From Actinospica sp035552695 (GTDB lineage: Bacteria > Actinomycetota > Actinomycetes > Streptomycetales > Catenulisporaceae), in NCBI RefSeq assembly GCF_035552695.1, contig NZ_DASZKT010000029.1, positions 1 to 64,000 of the forward strand: DNA of 64,000 bases, read 5' to 3'. The notes under the pieces are model-generated. The model ran no database searches. It saw only the letters and a program-made list of their open reading frames with translations, and was not told the origin of the DNA. Shown here in pieces: positions 58,950 through 64,000 of this stretch. A program made the translations under genes and the position numbers. Every line of letters starts with the position of its first letter. Within the stretch, counting starts at the first letter, position 1.

Positions 58950-60130
58950 AGCCCTGGGAGGCGCTGCAGCTGGCGAGCGAGGCGCTGCGGGCGAACCGGT
59001 TGCGCAGCCTGCTGACGATGGTCGGTGTGATCATCGGAGTCGCGGCGGTCGTGGTCCTGGTCGCGATCGGTGGTGGGGCGAAGACCGAGGTGGAGAACGA
59101 GGTCGAGGGCCTCGGCTCGAACATCGTGTTCATCGTGCCGGGCAAGTTCCAGTTCGGCACCACGCCCTCGCTCTCGCCGCTGCGGCTGACCGACGTGCAA
59201 GTGGCCTCGCGGATCTCCGGGTCGGCGCAGAACGTGACGGCGGTCGTCGACTCCGGGGAGAACGTGACGGCCGGTCAGAACAGCTTCTTCGCCACCGTGC
59301 AGGGCGTGACGCAGAACTTCGACGTCGTCTTCAACCGTCCGCTGGCCGAGGGCTCGTACCTCACTTCGGCGGACGTCACCACCTCGGCGCGCGTCGTCGT
59401 GCTCGGCGCGAACGTGGCCTCGACACTGTTCCCGAACGAGGATCCGGTCGGGCGCACTACCGCGATCGACGGCGTGTCCTTCCGGGTGGTCGGCGTGGCT
59501 CAGGCGCAGGGCTCGGCGTTCGGCGTCACCCAGGACAGCAACGTGGACATCCCGATCACCGAGGCTCAGCTGCTCTTCGGCGTCAACACGGTGCAGAGTA
59601 TCGAGGTCAAGGCGCAGAACCCGGATCAGATCGGCGCGCTCTCGAACCAACTCGTCTCGACGCTGGAGAGCGAGTACACCGGCGTTCAGTTCTCGGCGGT
59701 GACGCAGTCGCAGATCCTCGGCACGATCGGGAAGATCCTCTCGCTGCTCACGCTCGTGCTGGCCGCGATCGCCGGGATCTCGCTGCTGGTCGGCGGCGTG
59801 GGCGTGTCGAACATCATGCTCGTCGGGGTGCGCGAGCGCACGCGCGAGATCGGACTGCGCAAGGCGCTCGGGGCGCGGCAGCGGGACGTGGTGCTGCAAT
59901 TCCTGGTCGAGGCGGTGACGCTGACGGCCGTGGGCGGGGTGATCGGGATCGGTCTCGGGGTCGGCACGTCGGCGGCGGTCGGCGCGTTCAGCCCGTTGCC
60001 GACGTCCATCGCGTGGTGGTCGCCCGCGCTGGCGTTCGGCGTCTCGGTGTTCGTCGGCGTGGTGTTCGGAGTGATGCCGGCGCGGCGGGCCGGGAAGCTG
60101 GATCCGGTCACCGCGCTGCGGACGGATTAA
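58946..60130 (+). CDS. MacB-like ABC transporter permease
   Basis: A 394-residue FtsX/MacB-type permease. One helix lies near residues 22-44 (LLTMVGVIIGVAAVVVLVAI), a large extracytoplasmic domain of about 220 residues follows (GLGSNIVFIVPG start), and three helices close the protein (about 265-290, 325-350 and 360-380), the last ended by the conserved PARRAGKLDPVTALR motif. GVRERTREIGLRKALGARQ is the coupling-helix signature. The GTG at 58946 overlaps the ATPase stop as GTGA. Together with the lipoprotein adaptor it forms a tripartite system; the exported compound is unknown. Confidence 0.94.
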   Translation: MKPWEALQLASEALRANRLRSLLTMVGVIIGVAAVVVLVAIGGGAKTEVENEVEGLGSNIVFIVPGKFQFGTTPSLSPLRLTDVQVASRISGSAQNVTAVVDSGENVTAGQNSFFATVQGVTQNFDVVFNRPLAEGSYLTSADVTTSARVVVLGANVASTLFPNEDPVGRTTAIDGVSFRVVGVAQAQGSAFGVTQDSNVDIPITEAQLLFGVNTVQSIEVKAQNPDQIGALSNQLVSTLESEYTGVQFSAVTQSQILGTIGKILSLLTLVLAAIAGISLLVGGVGVSNIMLVGVRERTREIGLRKALGARQRDVVLQFLVEAVTLTAVGGVIGIGLGVGTSAAVGAFSPLPTSIAWWSPALAFGVSVFVGVVFGVMPARRAGKLDPVTALRTD

Positions 60131-60141
60131 AGTTTGCTCCC

Positions 60142-60930
60142 ATGAAGCGGTATGAACGGCTGAACGCGATCCTCGAGCTGCTCGCCGAGGATTCGAAGCT
60201 GGATGTGGACACCGCCGCGCCGCGGCTCGGGGTGTCGGAGGCGACGATCCGCCGCGATCTCGAGTACCTCGCCGAGCAGCAGTTGCTCACGCGCACGCAC
60301 GGCGGCGCCGTCGCGAACAGCACGTCGTACGATCTGCCGCTGCGCTTCAAGTCCAGCCGCCACCCGCAGGAGAAGCAGCGGATCGCGCAGGCGGCCGCCG
60401 CGCTCGTCCCGGCGGGCGGCATCATCGGCGTGAACGGCGGCACGACGAGCACCGAGACCGCACGGGCCATCGGCGCGCGGGCGGACCTGACGCCGAGCCA
60501 GGCCGACGGCGTGGCCCTCACACTCGTGACGAACGCGCTGAACATCGCCTACGAGCTCACCGTCCGCTCTCATATCAAAATCGTGGTGACCGGCGGCGTC
60601 GCACGGTCCAGCTCCTACGAGCTGACCGGCCCTCTCGCCTCGGAGATGCTGGATCAGCTGCACCTGGACGTCGCGCTGCTCGGCGTGGACGGGATCGACC
60701 CGGAACTCGGCGCGATGACGCACAACGAGGGCGAGGCGACGATCAACCGGCTGCTCGCGGACCGGGCGCGCACGGTGATCGTCCTGGCCGACTCGACGAA
60801 GCTCGGCAAGCGGGCGTTCGCCCGGATCCGGCCGATCGAGCGCGTCGACACCCTGGTCACCGACGACCGGGCCGACCCGGAATTAATCAAGCGGTTCACG
60901 GCGGCTGGGGTACGCGTCGTCATCGCGTGA
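60142..60930 (+). CDS. DeoR family transcriptional regulator
   Basis: A 262-residue sugar-phosphate-responsive repressor. The N-terminal winged helix is RYERLNAILELLAEDSKLDV with VSEATIRRDLEYLAEQQLL and the TRTHGGAV wing. The effector domain shows GVNGGTTSTETARAI, the VVTGGVARSSSYELTGPLA segment and LADSTKLGKRAFARI, all typical of DeoR/GlpR. Genes it controls cannot be identified locally: the upstream operon is an ABC export system and the downstream gene is CorA. It starts 11 bp after the permease stop, so it may be co-transcribed. Confidence 0.92.
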   Translation: MKRYERLNAILELLAEDSKLDVDTAAPRLGVSEATIRRDLEYLAEQQLLTRTHGGAVANSTSYDLPLRFKSSRHPQEKQRIAQAAAALVPAGGIIGVNGGTTSTETARAIGARADLTPSQADGVALTLVTNALNIAYELTVRSHIKIVVTGGVARSSSYELTGPLASEMLDQLHLDVALLGVDGIDPELGAMTHNEGEATINRLLADRARTVIVLADSTKLGKRAFARIRPIERVDTLVTDDRADPELIKRFTAAGVRVVIA

Positions 60931-60942
60931 ACCGGCGCTCTG

Positions 60943-60957
60943 TAGACTCGGCAGACG
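60943..60957 (+). promoter_or_regulatory. -10 box directly before the CorA start
   Basis: TAGACT at 60943-60948 ends 8 bp before the GTG at 60957. The distance suggests transcription begins at the start codon (leaderless). It lies just after the DeoR stop. Confidence 0.45.
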
Positions 60958-61988
60958 TGGCGGAAGAAGCGGACGACGCAGCGCAGGATTCAGGGCAGGT
61001 CAAGGCGCCGAGCCCGAGGCGCAGCCGTGCCTATCGGTCCGGTCGGCTGGTCGCGGAGAATTTCCCGTTGGCCGACGTCTCGGACTGGATCGAGTACGAG
61101 GACGCGGCCGTCTGGTTCGACCTCGAGAGCCCGACGCCGGAGGAGCTCGAGCAGCTGCGCGAGGAGTTGGGCCTGCACTCGCTCGCGATCGAGGACGCCA
61201 CGCACCTGAGTGAGCGCCCCAAGTGCGACCGCTACGAGAACCACCTCGTGCTGACCGCCTACCAGGTGAAGCTGGTCGGCGACGACGCCGGCGACCTCAA
61301 CGCGTCGATGATGCTGGCCTTCATCACCCACCGCGCGCTGATCACCGTGCACGACCCGAACACGCTGGACATCGACGAGATCGTGCGCCGCTGGGACGAA
61401 TCGTCCGATCTGCTCAAGCACGGCATGCCGTTTCTGGTCTACGGCCTGCTCGACTACATCGTCGACGGCTACTTCAACGCGCTGCAGTCCCTCGACGACG
61501 CGATCGAGAACCTCAGCGACCTGATCTTCGAGACTGCGGACGGCAGGGACTCGTCCGCCGTGCTGCGGCAGACCTTCGACCTGCGCCGCGGCCTGGTCAC
61601 CGCGCGGCACGTGATCACCCCGATGCGCGAGGTGGTCAACGCGATAATGCGGTGGAACCACCTCCCGTCCGAACTGGCGCCCTACTACCAGGACGTCTAC
61701 GACCACGTGCTGCGGACCGCCGACTGGGCGGACAGCCTCCGGGATCTGCTCGCGACCGTCCGGGAGACCCAGCTGACCATCCAGAGCAACCGGATGAACC
61801 TGATCATGAAGAAGGTGACCAGCTGGGCCGCGATCGTCGCCGTGCCGACGGCGATCACCGGCTTCTACGGGCAGAACGTGCCGTATCCCGCCTTCGGCAC
61901 GGAGACTGGGTTCTGGACCTCGACCGGGCTGATCCTGGGACTCTCGGGGCTGCTCTACTTCGAATTCAAGCGACGCGACTGGCTCTGA
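60957..61988 (+). CDS. corA: CorA family divalent-cation transporter
   Basis: A 343-residue pentameric magnesium/cobalt channel. The long cytoplasmic funnel domain includes the acidic WFDLESPTPEELEQLREELG and CDRYENHLVLTAY parts, and two membrane helices close the C-terminus. The pore signature is YGQNV rather than YGMN; Gln at this place is frequent in actinobacterial members. The positively charged C-terminal FEFKRRDWL is typical. The GTG at 60957 is preferred because a -10-like box lies 8 bp upstream; a GTG at 60927 overlapping the DeoR stop would add 10 residues. Confidence 0.93.
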   Translation: MAEEADDAAQDSGQVKAPSPRRSRAYRSGRLVAENFPLADVSDWIEYEDAAVWFDLESPTPEELEQLREELGLHSLAIEDATHLSERPKCDRYENHLVLTAYQVKLVGDDAGDLNASMMLAFITHRALITVHDPNTLDIDEIVRRWDESSDLLKHGMPFLVYGLLDYIVDGYFNALQSLDDAIENLSDLIFETADGRDSSAVLRQTFDLRRGLVTARHVITPMREVVNAIMRWNHLPSELAPYYQDVYDHVLRTADWADSLRDLLATVRETQLTIQSNRMNLIMKKVTSWAAIVAVPTAITGFYGQNVPYPAFGTETGFWTSTGLILGLSGLLYFEFKRRDWL

Positions 61989-62019
61989 CGGCTCCGAGGT
62001 GCCCGGCCCCGGCCGTCAG
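61985..62019. terminator. Bidirectional hairpin terminator
   Basis: CTGACGGC at 61985-61992 and GCCGTCAG at 62012-62019 are exact complements. The left arm holds the CorA stop codon and the right arm the stop of the convergent ABC permease relic. Loop sequence is GC-rich and itself foldable. Confidence 0.7.
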
Positions 62020-62640
62020 CCGATGTCCCTTCGCCGGAGGCCGGCGAGGCCGAGGGCGAGCAGGGCCGCGCCGAGGGCCGTCATGATGAGCAGCGGTTCC
62101 GCGCCGACGGCGACGCCGGGGGCGCGCGGGACCTGCGCGAACGGCGAGATGTCCGTGATCCAGTGGCTGAGCTTGAGGATCGGGCCGAGTTCCTGGAGCA
62201 GGATGCAGACACCGACCGCGATCCAGCCGACGTACGCGCTGGCCCGCGGCGCGAACCCGTAGGCCGCGACGGTCAGCCCGACGACCACCCACACGGCCGT
62301 GACCTGGATCAGCCCGGCGCCGGTCAGCTGGGCGAGCTGGGAGCCGAGAGCGCCCGAGCGCCCGCCGTGCGCCAGACCCGCGCCCGCGCCGGCGATGACG
62401 AGCAGCAGCGCGGAGAAGCGCCACCGCGTCGCGCCACGGATCGCCGCCGAGCAGCCTGACCCGGCCGCCGTCCGCGCGCTGCAGGCCGAGGAGCACGCGC
62501 AGCGTCGTGGACTTGCCCGCGCCGTTGGGTCCGAGGAACCCGTGCACCTCACCGGAGCGCACGGCCAGATCCAGACCGTCCAACGCGACGGTCCGACCGA
62601 AGCTCTTGCGCAGCCCCGCCACCTCGATGATGTCCTCCAT
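62016..62640 (-). pseudogene. Collapsed ABC exporter: ATPase 5' end joined to permease 3' end
   Basis: From the ATG at 62640 an ABC ATPase begins normally (IIEVAGLRKSFGRTVALDGL, Walker A GPNGAGKSTT, LLGGDPWRDAV), then at about 62425 continues in another frame as the last part of an ABC-2 permease (RWRFSALLLVIAGAG, helices to LGLAGLRRRDIG). The signature and Walker B motifs and most of the permease are gone. The join lies in GCGGTGGCGCTTCTCC, which suits both genes, as expected for a deletion at short homology. The intact pair would be the kind of exporter found beside MarR-type regulators in polyketide-antibiotic export loci. Confidence 0.75.
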
Positions 62641-62659
62641 GCTTTCGAGGCTACACCAG

Positions 62660-62677
62660 TTTCACAAACTTGTGAAA
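62660..62677. promoter_or_regulatory. Operator of the MarR-type regulator
   Basis: TTTCACAA at 62660-62667 and TTGTGAAA at 62670-62677 are perfect inverted arms around AC. The site lies between the ABC relic and the regulator and 13 bp upstream of a TATAGT -10-like box at 62691-62696. MarR-type proteins usually bind such short-spaced palindromes. Confidence 0.8.
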
Positions 62678-62702
62678 GTTGTTAATCGCGTATAGTTGGA
62701 AC

Positions 62703-63194
62703 ATGAGTGAGATGCGGAGCGAGCTCGAGGTGCGGGCCTTCGTCGAGCAGATGGCCATGTTCCTGGCGGACTGGGGCTTCCCGCGGATGGCCGCGCGGGT
62801 GCTGATGACCTTGATGTCCGCGGACGAGGAGCGGCTGACCGCGGGCGAGCTGGCCGAGCGGCTGGACGTGAGCGCGGCGGCGATCTCGGGCGCGGTCCGC
62901 TACCTGCAGCAGCTCCATCTCATCGACCGCGTTCCGGTGCCCGGATCGCGCAGCGACGCGTATGAGGTGCCGCGCAACGCCTGGTACACCGCGGCGATCG
63001 TGAAGGGCGGCCTGTACAAGCGGCTCGCCGACCTGTCGGATCAGGGCGTCAACGCGCTCGATGAAGGCGGCGCGGCCCGGGAGCGGATCGCCGAGATGCG
63101 CGACTTCTTCCTGTTCCTCGACGACGAGGTCGGGCTGCTGCTCGACCGCTGGGTCGCCGAACGGGACGAGCGCCGCCAAGCGCGGTCCTGGTGA
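62703..63194 (+). CDS. MarR/GbsR-like transcriptional regulator
   Basis: A 163-residue winged-helix protein. The DNA-binding part is GELAERLDVSAAAISGAVRYL with wing VPVPGSRSDAYEVP, and the N-terminal FVEQMAMFLADWGFPRMAARVL and C-terminal DFFLFLDDEVGLLLDRW helices form the dimer, as in GbsR-like regulators. The ATG at 62703 is 6 bp after a TATAGT box, so the mRNA may be leaderless. The operator palindrome upstream indicates autorepression. Its original targets, the ABC exporter genes, are now a relic, so it may control only itself or genes elsewhere. Confidence 0.9.
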   Translation: MSEMRSELEVRAFVEQMAMFLADWGFPRMAARVLMTLMSADEERLTAGELAERLDVSAAAISGAVRYLQQLHLIDRVPVPGSRSDAYEVPRNAWYTAAIVKGGLYKRLADLSDQGVNALDEGGAARERIAEMRDFFLFLDDEVGLLLDRWVAERDERRQARSW

Positions 63195-63201
63195 GCGGGG
63201 C

Positions 63202-64000
63202 TCAGACCGTGGGCGTGGCGCCGCCGTCCACGCGCAGCGTCGCGCCGGAGATGTAGTCCGCGAGCGGGCTGGCCAGGAAGCAGACGGCCGCGGCCACGTC
63301 CTCCGGTCGGCCGGCGCGGTGCACGGGCTGGTGGAACAGGTGCTTGATGGCGTACTCCTCGCCGACCCTCGGGTCCTGACTCCCCTGTTCCAGCGCCAAC
63401 TGCTTGAACCAGGGCGCGGCCATCGAGGTCCAGATCATGCTGGGGGCGACGGCGTTCGCGGTGACGCCGCTGCCGGCGAGCTCCCTCGCCAGGCTGACCG
63501 TCAGGTTGCGCACGGCCGCCTTCGCCGCGGCGTACGGGCCGAACTCGGGGTCGGGCATCTCGGCGAGCCGCGACGCGATCTGGATCACCCGTCCCCAGCC
63601 GCGCTCGCGCATCGGCGGCACGAGGGCCTGGGCGAGTCGGACGGCGGGCAGCGCGTTCTGCCGATAGCTGCGCAGCCACTCGTCGCCCGGGGTGTCCAGC
63701 AGACCGTGCGCCGCCTCGACCGCGGTGCCGCCCGCGTTGTTGACAACGATGTCGATGCCGTCGAAGGCCGCTTCCGCCCCGGCGATCACGTTGCCGAGCT
63801 CGGTCTCCACGGTCAGGTCGCCGATCGCGGTGGCCGCGCGTCCGCCCTCGGCCGCGATCTCGGACGCCACCGCCTGCACGCGCTCTATGCTGCGCCCGTG
63901 CACCACGACGCGCACGCCCTCGCGGCCCAGCATCCGCGCGATCTCGGCACCGATCCCGGAGGAGCTCCCGGTCACCAGTGCCCGCCTGCCGACCAACCGT
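63202..64000 (-). CDS. SDR family oxidoreductase (5' end beyond window)
   Basis: At least 264 residues of a short-chain dehydrogenase; a TTG at 63996 could start it, but the family N-terminus suggests the start lies just outside. TGSSSGIGAEIARMLG is the NADP motif, DIVVNNAGG follows, catalytic Ser is in IQIASRLAE and YAAAKAAVRNL has the Tyr-x3-Lys pair. The C-terminus ends LRVDGGATPTV. The substrate is unknown. It is convergent with the MarR gene (7-bp gap). Confidence 0.9.
   Translation of the reverse strand, partial: RLVGRRALVTGSSSGIGAEIARMLGREGVRVVVHGRSIERVQAVASEIAAEGGRAATAIGDLTVETELGNVIAGAEAAFDGIDIVVNNAGGTAVEAAHGLLDTPGDEWLRSYRQNALPAVRLAQALVPPMRERGWGRVIQIASRLAEMPDPEFGPYAAAKAAVRNLTVSLARELAGSGVTANAVAPSMIWTSMAAPWFKQLALEQGSQDPRVGEEYAIKHLFHQPVHRAGRPEDVAAAVCFLASPLADYISGATLRVDGGATPTV

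Overview
The window is one continuous stretch of very GC-rich chromosome from a filamentous-type actinomycete. The gene content fits Streptomycetales or Catenulisporales (SARP-type regulator, F420-type luciferase-like oxidoreductase, SigB/SigF-type sigma factor with partner-switching proteins, mycothiol-type PIG-L enzyme, Pls/PosA-type peptide synthetase, GTG/TTG starts and candidate leaderless starts). I cannot place it to genus. Coding density is high and strands alternate in small operons. I saw no tRNA, rRNA, CRISPR, transposase or phage gene. No stretch over 300 bases lacks a gene or a recognisable gene relic.

Layout. 1-3.1 kb: a secreted GH18 chitinase cut by the window edge, a divergent LacI regulator with a DasR-like (dre) element between them, an AhpD-like protein and panD. 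3.1-10.5 kb: a decayed metallophosphoesterase, then a two-gene operon of a Pls/PosA-type non-ribosomal peptide synthetase (lysine-like adenylation code) followed by an M1 zinc peptidase, and a divergent ppk2. 10.5-15.9 kb: secreted alpha-amylase, a frameshifted SARP/NB-ARC/LuxR regulator, a PRPP-binding phosphoribosyltransferase and a Nudix hydrolase. 15.9-22.2 kb: an iron-box-controlled membrane protein, PIG-L deacetylase, VOC protein, MFS transporter, TetR with a 30-bp perfect palindrome, LLM oxidoreductase, a tiny membrane protein and an SRPBCC/ArsR pair. 22.2-28.4 kb: a lipid-catabolism-like cluster (acyl-CoA ligase, acyl-CoA dehydrogenase, APH-like protein, TetR, two SDRs) with two copies of one palindromic operator. 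28.5-31 kb: a secreted sialidase-like protein and a chimeric relic of two genes. 31-39.3 kb: the complete protocatechuate branch down to the CoA-transferase (pcaIJHGB-pcaL-pobA), divergent from a tandem IclR regulator; no pcaF thiolase is present here. 39.4-46.3 kb: a membrane protein, a solute-binding-protein relic, a TetR/flavin monooxygenase pair sharing an operator, an APH-like kinase and a class A penicillin-binding protein. 46.4-56.1 kb: type II NADH dehydrogenase, then a stress-signalling block (HAMP/receiver protein, two HATPase regulators, sigma factor, STAS antagonist), an AidB-like acyl-CoA dehydrogenase and a Ser/Thr kinase. 56.1-64 kb: a DUF4287/DUF5655-like protein, a MacAB-like lipoprotein/ATPase/permease operon, DeoR regulator, CorA transporter, an ABC exporter collapsed by deletion with its intact MarR-type regulator, and an SDR cut by the window end.

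Most notable: (1) the Pls-like synthetase plus M1 peptidase operon, which resembles the poly-lysine synthetase/degrading peptidase pairing; (2) several exact palindromic operators that tie regulators to neighbours; (3) a near-consensus iron box in front of an uncharacterised membrane protein; (4) four relics that record specific mutational events (an 11-bp duplication, a P-loop/kinase fusion, an ATPase/permease deletion and three frameshifts in a hybrid regulator).
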